DNA of 64,000 nt from Lophium mytilinum (lineage: Eukaryota; Ascomycota; Dothideomycetes; Mytilinidiales; Mytilinidiaceae), in contig MU004194.1 in assembly GCA_010093605.1 (NCBI GenBank), forward strand, positions 853,793-917,792. Direction: 5' to 3'. The notes below the pieces were generated by a model, which saw only the letters and a list, made by a program, of their open reading frames with translations, had not been told where the DNA came from and ran no database searches. Of this stretch, positions 11,739 through 22,353 are shown one piece after another. Numbering within the stretch: the stretch's first letter is position 1; the number at the start of each line of letters is the position of its first letter. A program made the position numbers and the translations under genes.

Positions 11739-13374
11739 AGGCAGGCAGAGGGTTGCGAGAGAATACAGCGCCGCTGACTGGGGAGCATGATGAAGTCAGC
11801 ACCTTCTTACAAGTCCTCGGCTCATTCCCAGAAAGAGACCAACAAAGGGCTTGGTGGTCGCTGTTCTCGAGAGCTTTCATTTGTTGCTTCACCTCCTTCT
11901 ATTCTATTGTATATCTTTTCCACATCTATTCAATTGCCTACTGAGCACCCCTTTCACACCAAAACCCTAGCTTTTAGTACAATTTCTTTTGTTCTAGCGA
12001 TTTTTTTTAGCGTCAGGCCGTGCTGTGGGTCTTCTATCATCGCATTTGCATCTGCATTCCCTCACTTGTCAGAGGTCGAGGCTGGACGGTGGGACGGTTG
12101 GGTGTTCTGCTTCTTATTCTTCGTACCCAGGTGGCAATTAGGAAGGGCGGGAATCTATCATGAATCTATCTCAGGCTGACACTTGCATATGGGTGTGTCT
12201 TGTGCGTACATATGGGATCGGATGGGTGGTAGTCTGATATGCTGGGTCTGGTTCTGGTACCTAATAGGTAGTGAATGAATCTCATCTGGACGACATCGTC
12301 AGTTGTCGTCTTTATCCTGATATCGTGCGCAAATTGTCCTTCTACTCAATCTTATGTTAGTTTGCCTTCATCCTCGCAAGTTCATGTACCACGCTCATGC
12401 CATGTAGTGCAGCGCCGCCACGCAATCTCGCAACGAACTTGAACGTCATGAACGGCAAGTAAATTGTCGAAAACAGGTAAATGCAAAGAAAACATTCACC
12501 CACACCACGATCCGAACTAGGACCCCCGAGGAGCAAAAGAAATTGGTCGCATTGCGATGTACGGTTTGGAATAGCGTGAGCCTTAACCCACCGCGGAATT
12601 GCTTGTGATGGTTGGGTGAGCTATGTCAAAACCCGGTACTATGTCAGCGCCCGGTACCCAATGTCTTTGGAGTACGTCCAGAATATTATGATTTATATAC
12701 CCTTAAAATTGTCATGCGCTTTTCTCTTCTAGGGATGGGGTACAACATCATTCGCGTGGGCTCCCAGTCAGTCGAGGGGTTTGGCTTATACACGGAAAGA
12801 CTGTCGCCTGACTCTTCTTTCTACTTTGCATCCACACCGCTCACAGGAGTAGAAGGCGTACGCGTTATTTGTGGAAAGATGGAACCTTGCCATCAAATCG
12901 ATTCGATTAGGGTGTTTAAAAGCGACATGTTTCAAGGATGAGCCGGACTCGAAGATTAGTTTGGCCAAAGCGTCTACACCCTGACGATGATCACAACGTC
13001 AAACAAAATCCCACGTATAGGCTCACTCGCCGGGACACTATTCTCCGAATCGGCATTGTGCCGTGATTGACAGAAGACCACGCCTGAGTCGTCTGGACCA
13101 CTCCGGCGCCGCGTCTAGGACCTTGAAACCGCCAACCATACACGAGATACACTGGAAAGTAAGCCGAACACGCCGCCGAGATGAATAGGATGGGAATCTC
13201 ACGCCGCGTCTCCGCTTTCTCTATCAATGTGCAAGCGAGGGGGTGGCCTATATTTCGTGGTGTGAAGGTTTAGATGTAAGGGTACTTTCTATAATACAGT
13301 TGCTTGCGACTCAATTCTCTCGTAGCTCTACTTCTACTTTCCTTAGCAATACTAGTGTGTTTCATTCTTTCAAC
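11739..13374. other. Intergenic, 1.6 kb
   Basis: T-rich 3' flank of the acidic protein gene (11740-12350), then the promoter side of the rhamnogalacturonase gene. Only short chance frames occur. A stretch at about 12505-12530 superficially resembles a tRNA T-arm on the minus strand but does not fold further. Confidence 0.6.
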
Positions 13375-14869
13375 ATGCATCTAAATTCTTGCCTTGTGGC
13401 TCTTTCTATCCTGCCTGCCCTGGTGGTGGGCCAGTTATCAGGCTCCGTTGGGCCTCTGACTTCGCACGCAACCAAGACAGCAAAGAAAACATGCAACGTC
13501 CTCAACTACGGCGCCGTGGCCGACAAGACAACCGACCTCGGACCCCCTCTCGCCTCCGCATGGGCTGCCTGCAAGACTGGCGGCACCGTCGTTATCCCAT
13601 CCGGCGACTACGCCCTCTCGACGTGGGTAACGCTGAACGGCGGCTCAGCATGGGCGCTACAGCTCGACGGAATCATATACCGCACCGGCACCGCAGATGG
13701 CAACATGATTTTTATCAGGAATACGGACGACTTTGAGCTTTTCAGCAGCACTTCCAAGGGGGCTGTACAGGGATACGGGTACGAGTTCCATAAGGATAAG
13801 CTTTATGGGGCTCGCATCTTGCGATTGTACAAAGTTACGAACTTCTCGGTTCATGATATTTCGCTTGTCGATGCGCCTGCGTTCCATTTCTCCCTGGATA
13901 CGTGTACGAATGGGGAGGTGTATAACATGGCTATTCGAGGAGGGAATGAGGGTGGCCTTGATGGCATCGATGTTTGGAGCAACAATATCTGGATTCATGA
14001 TGTCTGAAGCCTTCCTGTGACATTCTTTCGGAATTTCTGCTAATGGTTTCTAGGTGATGGTAACCAACAAGGACGAGTGTGTGACTGTCAAGGTAAGTTT
14101 CTCTATACACCTCTCCACCTACGACACTAACGCCGCTCAGAGTCCCTCAAAAAACATCCTTATTGAAAACGTCTACTGTAACTGGAGTGGGGGTTGTGCA
14201 TTGGGCTCGCTCGGTGCTGACACTGATATCTCCGACGTCACCTACAAGAACGTCTACACGTGGTCCAGCAACCAAATGATGATGATCAAAAGCAACGGCG
14301 GAAGCGGGAGCGTTTCCAACGTAGTCTTCGAGAACTTCATCGGCCATGGCAACGCCTACTCGCTAGACATTGATCAATACTGGACCAGCATGGCCGCTGT
14401 TGCCGGAGATGGCGTCCAGCTTTCCGATATCACGTTCAAGGTTCGTGCAGTCTCCCACTATAACCTCCAAGTCAACCCTACCTAACTCAACAACCAACCA
14501 CAGAACTGGAAAGGAACTTGCACGTCCGGCACATCGCGAGGCCCCATCAAAGTCATCTGCGCCGACGGCGCCCCCTGCAGCGGCGTCACCATCAGCGACT
14601 TTGCCATGTGGACCGAGTCCGGCTCTAAGGAATGGTACTCCTGCCGCAGCGCATTCGGTTCTGGAGGCTGCATACGGTCCGGCTCCTCGCACACTTCGTA
14701 CTCGGTCAGCACGACGACGGTCAGCGCGGCGCCGAGCGGGTACTCGGTCGCGTCCATGAAGGAGAATCTCCAGACGGCGTTTGGGACCACGGCGAGCATC
14801 CCGATTCCTACGATCCCAACGAGTTTTTATCCGGGCGCGACGCCGTATAGTAAACTAGCGGGAGCTTGA
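13375..14869 (+). CDS. rhgA: Secreted rhamnogalacturonan hydrolase (GH28)
   Basis: Endo-acting glycoside hydrolase family 28 enzyme that cuts the alternating GalA-Rha backbone of rhamnogalacturonan I in plant pectin. Exons 13375-14001, 14054-14092, 14141-14440 and 14504-14869 give 443 residues, close to the 440 of Aspergillus RHG-A. The start at 13375 yields a signal peptide, [19 protein letters not shown], then the mature start [10 protein letters not shown] typical of the family. Conserved blocks seen are [31 protein letters not shown] (equivalent to the GH28 Asp-Asp motif), [16 protein letters not shown] and [24 protein letters not shown] (split by intron 3). The C-terminus, [18 protein letters not shown], also matches the family. 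The first intron's donor, GTCTGA, is weak. Expected extracellular; likely pectin-induced (inference). Confidence 0.95.
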
Positions 14870-15444
14870 GGAGAGAAGAGCGCGGTGGGGCTTGATTCTT
14901 GTGGATACTTCCTTCTTGTTTTGCTTGGAGATGGTTACGCTCATTGACCTTTACTTTCTGTAAATATTTTAGTGTCGCTGATGCTATCTCGTATATATGC
15001 TTTTGGTTTGATGGCCAATGAACATACACATTGTACATCACAGTGTTGATTGGGCAGTGCTGCGAGCCTGATTGCGCAGTGCTGTGAGCTAGTAGACTGA
15101 CATATATAGAAGGAGTGAATGTAAAATGCCTGCCAAATGATCGCTTGTCGTTATAATGAAGCAATTCGTCCTAAGTCTAGAAGACTCATAATGTCACTGG
15201 AAGGCATGCACTTTCTTGTACATTGCAATTCAGACCAGTCTTCGAAAGCTCTTGAACGAACTGTTGGTTAATTAAGCCACTCTATATGTGGAGTGGAGAA
15301 TAGGGCCCAGACCTTATTTGGATTAGCGGCTAGGTATTCGCCTGGCTCTTCGATACACCTTGAAGTTGCATCATCTTTGACAAGACACACAAAACCCCAT
15401 TTCCCCCCTGGTCTTAACGAAGCTTGTGTCAAAATCAGCGGCGA
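14870..15444. other. Intergenic, 0.6 kb
   Basis: 3' flank of the rhamnogalacturonase gene, holding a 22-bp tandem duplication (15047-15090). A weak frame at 15293-15481 has no recognisable content. If the next gene has an upstream RWD exon it would have to lie here, but I could not find one. Confidence 0.55.
15047..15090 (+). repeat. 22-bp imperfect tandem duplication
   Basis: Two adjacent copies, 15047-15068 and 15069-15090, both of the form TGATTG(G/C)GCAGTGCTG followed by (C/T)GAGC(C/T); they differ at three positions. Confidence 0.88.
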
Positions 15445-15880
15445 ATGTCCCAGAACGCGATTCCAGTCTTCAATGCCCTAATTAGGACCCACCATATCAC
15501 GTCCCGTAAGAAAGTCGCGAAGCTAGTCAAGGCAGCAGACAAATATGCTTGCTACGTTCTTCTGCGCAGCGGCGGGTCCCCGGGGATAATGTACTGCGAG
15601 GGCAATGAAGAAGGCGTAAGGAGTTGGGTTTCCACCGTGCAGGTATATGGGTCCACGCTCGTTGAACTACCGAAACTCATGTATGACACAGAAACTTCGC
15701 TACAAAGACTATCAACTGGTAGGCCGGCCCAATGCGCTCGTACTAGAGACTATGGACGCCAAGGAGAGGCCTATAAGGGGCCATCTTCATGAAGTTGCAG
15801 CGGTCAAAGAATTCGGTGCCAAGATGGAATCTCTTGGCATCTGGGAGTGGTGGAGGCATGCTATGGGATATACCCCTTGA
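15445..15880 (+). CDS. RWDD2-type C-terminal domain (DUF1115) protein, short
   Basis: Exons 15445-15642 and 15692-15880 give 128 residues; the splice rebuilds WVSTVQKLRYKDYQLV. The text ALIRTHHITSRKKVAKL, then SGGSPGIMYCEG, then YKDYQLV matches the C-terminal domain (Pfam DUF1115) of RWD-domain protein 2 family members such as human RWDD2A/B, where HHI.S..K and GKPG(V/I)..VEG are the hallmarks. The N-terminal RWD domain (about 110 residues) normally present is missing: the chosen ATG is only nine residues before the domain and no upstream exon is evident. It may therefore be a 5'-truncated gene, a mis-modelled start, or a genuine stand-alone domain. Function of the domain is not established. 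Confidence 0.7.
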
Positions 15881-16518
15881 CGACATTGATATCTCGGCAC
15901 CTAGAACTTCCTCCACGTCTTGAGATTCGGCTTTGCTAAGCCGGGTGGCTGTTCCGATTCGACCGGTTCCCCATGGCGATGCAGCAATGAAGCATGAACT
16001 TCTTTCTCAGTCTAGGAGCCTGGAGGAACTTCTTGAGAAGACATTCTGGATTTCGAAATTCGCACCTACGACGAATGGCTGCTTCGAATATAGGCTGATT
16101 TGGAAGTCTCCAAAATCCAGTCCTGCTATTGGACCCATGGGAAAGACAAAATTTAATATCCAAGCTTCAGATATGCTCGGGTTTCGTCTGAAATGTGGCC
16201 GAGGATCTGTCGGGATTCTAAATGACACCGGATTGGCCATATACCTATCATAACAGCCAAGAGTTGCTCTCTAATCCCCTCAAGAGGCCCAAAGAGGATA
16301 AGGGACCGTGTTTTGGAGGTGACAAATTCCGGAATTGCAAGGGCTGGCCCAAGCTCTCCCCCACATCTTACAGCCATCCGAGGCAGCTCCTTGTGCGAGA
16401 TCCCGATTGACGTCGTCGAGACCCCGCCGATATGGAGACGTGATGCTCAAAAGCGGCGCTGTCGCCCTCAGCTTCACGCCGTGCATTGAGTCTCCCAACT
16501 TCCCTCTTCGCCGCCATC
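15881..16518. other. Intergenic, 0.6 kb
   Basis: A 106-residue frame (15933-16253) has no recognisable motif and competes with frames on the other strand; I treat the interval as the promoter of the CoA-ligase gene. Confidence 0.5.
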
Positions 16519-18297
16519 ATGCCCCAGAAGTCGCCCTTCCAGATTGACATTCCCGCCACCGACGTTCTTTCATACCTATTTCCTCCAGGAACAACGCCGT
16601 CTGACAAGCCAATATGGATTGATGCGGTGGAGACGGAGCACTCGCTGTCGCCGAGACAATTGTTACAATGGGCGAAAAGGCTGGGCCTGGGCTTGCATGG
16701 ATTGGGGTTGCAAGAGGGAGATGTAGTCATGGTCTACTCGCATAACCACATCTTTGTCCCCGTTGCCTATCTAGGCATATCAGGGAGTGGTTTCATATTC
16801 AGCGGGACCAATCCGGCATACACAATCGACGGTTAGTCCTCAAGAATGCTTCATTGCTGTAGGGGTTCTGACCCGCAGGCAGAAACCATATTCCAAATAC
16901 AGAATACTGGCTGCAAAGCTATCCTCGTCGAACCCGGCCTCCTCCCAACCGTCCTCAAAGCATCCGCGAAAACGAACTTCCCACAAGACAAGATATACCT
17001 ATTCTCAGACAAACCAGCTCAGACTACGAACGGCATTCGCGATTGGCGGACTATGGTCGGGTCGGTTGAGGCAGCGGAAAAATGGCAACGGAAGCCGCTG
17101 AGTAAGGAGCAAGCGCAATCTACAGTAGCCGCCCTCAACTACTCCTCTGGAACCACGGGATTACCCAAAGGTGTAATGATAAGCCATCTAAACGTCATAG
17201 CCAACGTGGAACAAAGCATCTACATGCGCGACCTGGAGCAGCCCTATCATCCATCAAATCGACCTGAAGAACGCTGGCTCGGATTCCTACCTCTTTATCA
17301 CGCATATGGCCAGCTATGGTCGATTGTTGCGGCCTGTAGGACGCTAACGCCCTGTTTCTTCATGCGTCAATTCTCTTATACAAAGTTCCTCGAGCATATT
17401 CAAAACCACAAGGTTACCCACATCCAAACGGCACCTCCAGTATTAGTTATGCTCGCAAAACGGCCAGAAACCTCCAAGTACGACCTCAGTTCTCTCAAAA
17501 ACATCCTATGTGGGGCCGCGCCACTATCAAAGGAACTCCAAAATGATGTTTCCGACCGATTTAGGCTGAAAGTTGTTCAGACCTGGGGCATGACTGAGGT
17601 TACGTGCTCGTCGTTGCACGTACCTGGAGGCCTCGACGACCGCAGTGGTTCGGTAGGCTACATAGATCCGAACGCCATGATGAAGCTCATTGATGAGGAT
17701 GGCAAAGAGGTGGGCGTTGGCGAACGAGGAGAGGTTCATGTGAAGGGACCTAATGTGTGTCTTGGCTACTGGAGGAACGAAAAGGCGACGCGCGAGACGT
17801 TCGACGAGGACGGTTTCTTGAGGACCGGTGATGTCGCCATCAGGGATCACAAGGGCTGGTACTGGATTGTAGATCGGAAGAAGGAGCTCATAAAGGTCAG
17901 TGGCTTCCAAGTCGCGCCGGCTGAGCTGGAAGCGCTCCTCCTAGAGCATGACCATGTTGCCGATGCAGCGGTCGTGGCACTTCAATTGTAAGTCTTATCC
18001 CACGCCTAATTACTCAAGCCGCAAGCTTTCACCTTCACGTTGCTAAGAACTACTAGCGAACACGAAGAGCTCCCTCGTGCGTATTGTGTCATCAAGGATG
18101 AGCACAATGGCAAGTCCACCGAGTGGGACATCGAACGGTGGATGGCCGCACGTGTCGCAAAGCATAAGCACCTAGCTGGTGGTGTGGTCTTCATCCCAGA
18201 AGTCCCGAAATCTCCAAGTGGTAAGATTCAGAGGAAAGTACTTCGTGAGTGGGCCACACGAGACGCAAAGAATCACAAACCCAAGGCGAGACTGTAG
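16519..18297 (+). CDS. 4-coumarate/acyl-CoA ligase-like adenylating enzyme, peroxisomal
   Basis: ANL-superfamily ligase that activates a carboxylate with ATP and transfers it to CoA. Exons 16519-16831, 16883-17987 and 18057-18297 give 552 residues. Motifs in order: YSSGTTGLPKGV (191 on, ATP-binding A3), PLYHAYGQ, TWGMTE (A5), RTGD (418-421, A7), DRKKELIKVSGFQVAP (A8), and PKSPSGKIQRK, with the catalytic Lys at 529 (A10). The last three residues are ARL, a PTS1-type signal, so a peroxisomal site is predicted. Fungal members of this set act on aryl, medium- or long-chain acids; the substrate cannot be told from sequence. No polyketide or peptide synthase gene is nearby, so a role in beta-oxidation or side-chain activation is only inference. 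The first intron acceptor was fixed by frame (D|ETIFQIQ). Confidence 0.92.
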
Positions 18298-18682
18298 ATA
18301 TTTGCAATGAAGTCAAAATACAATATCTTCACATATACGCAAGATTACATCTTAACTTCTACAGCATATGGATGCGTCCGGTGGACTAGCGCGGATATCA
18401 AGTCACGAAAGTCAGCTGCAACAGAGGGATAATCTCGAAAGTAACGCCTCCGACTTCTGCGGAGCTCTGAAGATCTCGCACATATTGGAAATGATGTCTG
18501 AAATCTTGCTACGCTATTCAAGCTCATGAAATGCGGTGCTACGTGTTTTCGAGGATAGGTTCCATATAAGTTCACTAGGCTGTGATGCACACCGTGATTG
18601 CACCCGGCATGAAAGGAATCATGAATATAATTTTACATACGTACAGATCGCTGTGAAAATGCCCAAAAAATACAGAACGCGT
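18298..18682. other. Convergent 3' interval
   Basis: 385 bp between two genes that point at each other; only UTR-like sequence is seen. Confidence 0.6.
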
Positions 18683-21535
18683 TTAACGAAGCATATAGCT
18701 AAGATCCGGGAACCCTTGTATGATCTGTCGGAGAATCTCTGCTTCTTCGGCTTCCTTTCGCTTTGTGGATGATAGAGGTGGGTGTGAGGTTATCGAAGAG
18801 GCACGGCTGAGATTTGGTGCCGGCGCCATAGATACAGCCTGCGATGGCGATGCTACGAAGGAAGAGGGGGTTTCAAAGATAGAGAAGTCAGCAGCCGCGA
18901 GGGGATCTGATGTGACTGGAGCCAAGACCGGAGTTTTTGACAAGCCCATGTGCTTTAGGGGTGAGGCGGATGAAGACTGTGAGGCTGGAGGCGCAGCGGG
19001 AGAGTCGAATATTGAGAAGTCGACTGTTGCTAGAGAGTCTGGCTGTGTAGATGCGACCACAGGAGGTGATGCTATGCGGACATGCTTCTTGGCTGGAACA
19101 GAAGAGGGTATCTCAATCTTCTGCGGGAGAGAGGACTCGAGGACGGAGAAATCGGCATTCCCGGGGAATGATCGTGTTTCAAGCGTTGGCGCGCTCGAGG
19201 AGGGCAAAGGTGGGGGTGTTGTCCTTGCCGTTGCATTTGGTATATTCGGCGACGGAGTTCTAGACATACCGAAGGGCTTTGCGATGGATCCATACGGGTT
19301 CGCAAGTGCAGGCCCGGAAGCAGCTGTTGGTGATATAGGCGTCATGAGTCGAACGACTGATGGTGCATAGCGACGAGAGGGATCTTGTTGGGGTGGCGCT
19401 GGCTTAATCTGGGATTGTCGCAATATCGGAGTAGGCGCTGGAGTCATGGGTGACTGGACCATCTCGCCCCAGTCATCGTCTTCATCCTGTGGTGGGTTCT
19501 GCGGAGTAGGAGGTGCCTTGGAGCTAGTGTCTAAACGGGTCAGACCTGCCCAAGGGTCCATATCCATCATCAACGTTGCTTTTGCAGCACCTGAAGGCTT
19601 AGAATGCTTGCCTGCGGACGGAGGGATACTCATAGCGGAGTTAATGTCCTCTTTGGGAGATTTGTTCTCTGGTATGAGGAATGGCGGGGGCCTCTCTAGG
19701 CGGTCCACAGTCGGTGTTTGAGCTGGCACAAAGGTGTTGACGTATTGAGCGGGTATGGTTGTGCTTTGAGAAGCCCTTTTGTGAACCGGATGTGATGGTA
19801 TTCCTCTCGTGATATCCATGGACAGAGGCCTCGATGAACTAGCTTGTACTTTCGCAATCGGCATAATCAGGTTGCCAGGCATGGATGCATCAGTCGATAT
19901 AGACAATCTGTTCCTTCTCCCTGATTTGAGTTGCCCAACTGCATTTCGAGCCATCTCCTCAACGCTTGGACGGGGCGCTTTAGCAGCTTCGCCGGACACA
20001 GATATTGACGGAGATTGTTGAATGTTGGGTGAAGAGCTCCAGTTGAAGTGCGCAGTCGGACTTTTGGGTGACAGAGGAGTATCTGTTGATTTAGTCGACA
20101 GTGTTGGCGATGTGGTATTGGTTTTTGATGATAACGAAGATCTGCGAAGAGCGTGTCGAGAGGGAGTCCCAATCGTTGATTCCGTGGCCTGGGTTGGTTG
20201 ATCCCAGAAAAACATAGCACCTGCCGATTTACCTCCAAGAACAGCCCTTCCTGCAATCCGGTCTTCTGCGCTCCACCGTCCCACTATCTTATTGACCTTT
20301 GTCCGGATGGTTGAGCCAATCCACGACACACGAACATAGCTGTCGTTATCAGTTCCGCTGTTGAACTCCCTCAAAGTCTGCTCTCGGGTAAGTCGATACC
20401 AAGCTTTCCGCGTAGATGTAGAGGATATCGTGTCGTCCGGAGTATCTCCTGTTGCTGTGAAAGGTGGCGGAGAAGGAAATAACTGATCGATTAGGGACAA
20501 GTCCGGTTGGAAGGAAGCTACGGTGATGCTATCGCGAGATCCAGGACCTGTGAGAGCTTCCAATGAATGTCTCGGTACTTCTAGGCTTTCTTTTCGTTCA
20601 TTGGTAGGCTCGTCTGACGTTGGGAAATTCGACACCGCGGGAGAGACCACAGGCCGTATCTCTTCACTTTCCCGGCCTTCTTCTCCCATTTCGGCATCGT
20701 CGCCCTCATCCTCGTCATCGTCATCCCCTTCAAATTCTCCAAAGTCGTCCTCGTCTTCGGTCTCCGCAACCGAGTCCAAATGCTGTGTAACATCAATACC
20801 ATTTTCCTCCCGAATCTTAGGTGTTGCCAGGGCCTCTTCCTCTATTTTAGCCGTCCGCTCCTCTAGTCCTTCTACCAGTGTTCCTTCCTCCTCGAAAGAC
20901 GTGCGTGGAGATTCATGAGGCAGTTCTGGCTGGCTGGCATCCGAAGGAGACGTAGAGGGGCGGGTAGACGCGTCATCATCCGAAGGCCCGGGTTCGACTT
21001 CTGTCTGTTCATCATCGGCGATATCTGGATGTACAGTGGTTCCAGAGTCCGAGGCTTCGGCCTCTACGCTAACTGTATCTCTCCCAAAATTCTCTCCATT
21101 TTGTGAATCATCCCACGGCCCATGACCTGTCGAGTTCGACTCTAGAGTGGGGTCGATCCTCCACGTATCGTCACGGACGTCTAACGTGCCTTCCTTGTGC
21201 CCGTTTTCGAATTGGGTAATAGGCGATTGCGATCCTGAAGGCGGCGTATCTGTCTCATGTTGCTCGCTTGCGGTAGCCAACGAAGGAGGCGTGCTTGTCG
21301 TTTTGAGCTCTTCCAACCGCTCTTCCTCTTCAGCATGACTTTCTTGATATCCAATGGGCGCAGAAAATCCAGTCCAATCCCCAAACCCATCTCCATCCGC
21401 GGGACTTCCCCATTGTGCTTCGTCCTCAAACCCCTGGAGTACCGCGGGCGCTATAATCGGTTTCTTTACCTCCAACTCTTTTGGGGGTGTCTTCGTTTCG
21501 GCATCGTCGGCCCAAGGGTCGCCCCAGTGATCCAT
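18683..21535 (-). CDS. 950-residue disordered protein with FGDW/FGEF motifs and 44-residue repeats
   Basis: Uninterrupted frame from ATG 21535. The protein starts MDHWGDPWADD and is mostly disordered, Ser/Pro/Asp/Glu-rich. Acidic phenylalanine motifs occur at DGFGDWTGF (F51-W54) and DDFGEFEGDDDD (D264-E269), the type that binds gamma-adaptin/GGA ear domains in aftiphilin-like clathrin accessory proteins. One compact stretch around residues 400-450 (YVRVSWIGSTIRTKVNKIVG, RAVLGGKSAGAMFFW) looks folded and conserved. Near the C-terminus DFS(V/I)(L/F)(E/D) recurs at residues 795, 839 and 883, exactly 44 apart. The end, EILRQIIQGFPDLSYML, looks helical. A role in AP-1/clathrin traffic is inference from short motifs only; no enzyme domain is present. 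Homologous fungal proteins exist in my memory without function. Confidence 0.85.
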   Translation of the reverse strand: MDHWGDPWADDAETKTPPKELEVKKPIIAPAVLQGFEDEAQWGSPADGDGFGDWTGFSAPIGYQESHAEEEERLEELKTTSTPPSLATASEQHETDTPPSGSQSPITQFENGHKEGTLDVRDDTWRIDPTLESNSTGHGPWDDSQNGENFGRDTVSVEAEASDSGTTVHPDIADDEQTEVEPGPSDDDASTRPSTSPSDASQPELPHESPRTSFEEEGTLVEGLEERTAKIEEEALATPKIREENGIDVTQHLDSVAETEDEDDFGEFEGDDDDEDEGDDAEMGEEGRESEEIRPVVSPAVSNFPTSDEPTNERKESLEVPRHSLEALTGPGSRDSITVASFQPDLSLIDQLFPSPPPFTATGDTPDDTISSTSTRKAWYRLTREQTLREFNSGTDNDSYVRVSWIGSTIRTKVNKIVGRWSAEDRIAGRAVLGGKSAGAMFFWDQPTQATESTIGTPSRHALRRSSLSSKTNTTSPTLSTKSTDTPLSPKSPTAHFNWSSSPNIQQSPSISVSGEAAKAPRPSVEEMARNAVGQLKSGRRNRLSISTDASMPGNLIMPIAKVQASSSRPLSMDITRGIPSHPVHKRASQSTTIPAQYVNTFVPAQTPTVDRLERPPPFLIPENKSPKEDINSAMSIPPSAGKHSKPSGAAKATLMMDMDPWAGLTRLDTSSKAPPTPQNPPQDEDDDWGEMVQSPMTPAPTPILRQSQIKPAPPQQDPSRRYAPSVVRLMTPISPTAASGPALANPYGSIAKPFGMSRTPSPNIPNATARTTPPPLPSSSAPTLETRSFPGNADFSVLESSLPQKIEIPSSVPAKKHVRIASPPVVASTQPDSLATVDFSIFDSPAAPPASQSSSASPLKHMGLSKTPVLAPVTSDPLAAADFSIFETPSSFVASPSQAVSMAPAPNLSRASSITSHPPLSSTKRKEAEEAEILRQIIQGFPDLSYMLR
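18758..19153 (-). repeat. Three 44-codon repeats in the 950-residue protein
   Basis: Units begin with DFSVLESS (codon at 19151-19153), DFSIFDSP (19019-19021) and DFSIFETP (18887-18889). Units 1 and 2 also share KH at positions 23-24 and a D.LA tail; unit 3 is more eroded. Confidence 0.8.
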
Positions 21536-22353
21536 AGTCTGGTGACGGTCGGGTTCATCATAATGGGTGCGCGAAAAGAAGCATGCTCACTGCGAAAGTC
21601 GACGTCGATAGAGAGACAATGGGACGCGAGGGAGTGCCAAGTGTCGGCGATTCGTTAGGTCCGTGAGGTTTCACGTGACCGCGGTTTCCGCCAACTATAT
21701 TAGGAAAAGTATTGCACTGCAGACATCTTATTTTATTCGCTGAAGAGCAGTTGGAACACTACAGACGATACTCAAGAGACAGTTGAACAGCAGTCTACAT
21801 GCATCATCGCTTCTGTCTCGCTTGACTTTCTATTTATTCTACACCCCGAGGCTTTTGACATCTTGTCTTGAAAGCTAACGGGTTGTTGGAGCACCACAAA
21901 CGGCGCCATAGCGATGATAGAACAGCATTCTAATGCGTTGGCATCGAGAGCACATGTGATCCGGAGCTGTTCCGAAGTCCTACTGCCCTAATACGGTTCT
22001 GAGGAAACACCGTTCTAATATACGAGATGCAAATGTAGCTCTACACGTTATGACCATAGAGGCGGGAGGGTACCACGGGAAGTACTGAGCATAGAAAAAC
22101 CCCGTCGGGATGAGATCAACACGCTATGAAAGCATAGATTTACTGGCATTGGGTTCAGATATAGCCGTGGCTCCCTACTGTGTGCACTGCGGATATCTCC
22201 AAATAGAAAAATAGTCCTCCAGACCACACTGGAAACTAGAGCGTGAAGAAGCTTGTTGTTGTGGACAATGCGACCGCGATCATAGCAAGCTTAGCTAATG
22301 CACACCCGGATGCCGTATCATATGCATAGCAGTCTCTTTTTCCAGTCTTTTAG
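21536..22353. other. Intergenic, 0.8 kb
   Basis: Promoter of the 950-residue protein gene on the minus strand plus the 3' flank of the methyltransferase gene. Apart from the TCACGTGA site nothing stands out. A stretch at about 22045-22130 has a vague 5S rRNA flavour that I could not substantiate. Confidence 0.55.
21671..21678. promoter_or_regulatory. TCACGTGA palindrome (E-box type)
   Basis: Perfect octamer TCACGTGA about 135 bp upstream of the ATG at 21535. In fungi this core is bound by bHLH factors of the Cbf1 type; binding here is inferred. Confidence 0.5.

Noticed and set aside
12500-12575. tRNA-like text on the minus strand (T-arm-like AGTTCGGATC)
   Set aside because: No matching acceptor stem, no box A, T-stem does not pair.
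22040-22135. Weak resemblance to 5S rRNA (TGACCATAG, CCCGTCGGGATG)
   Set aside because: Blocks are in mixed orientation and do not align as one 5S molecule.
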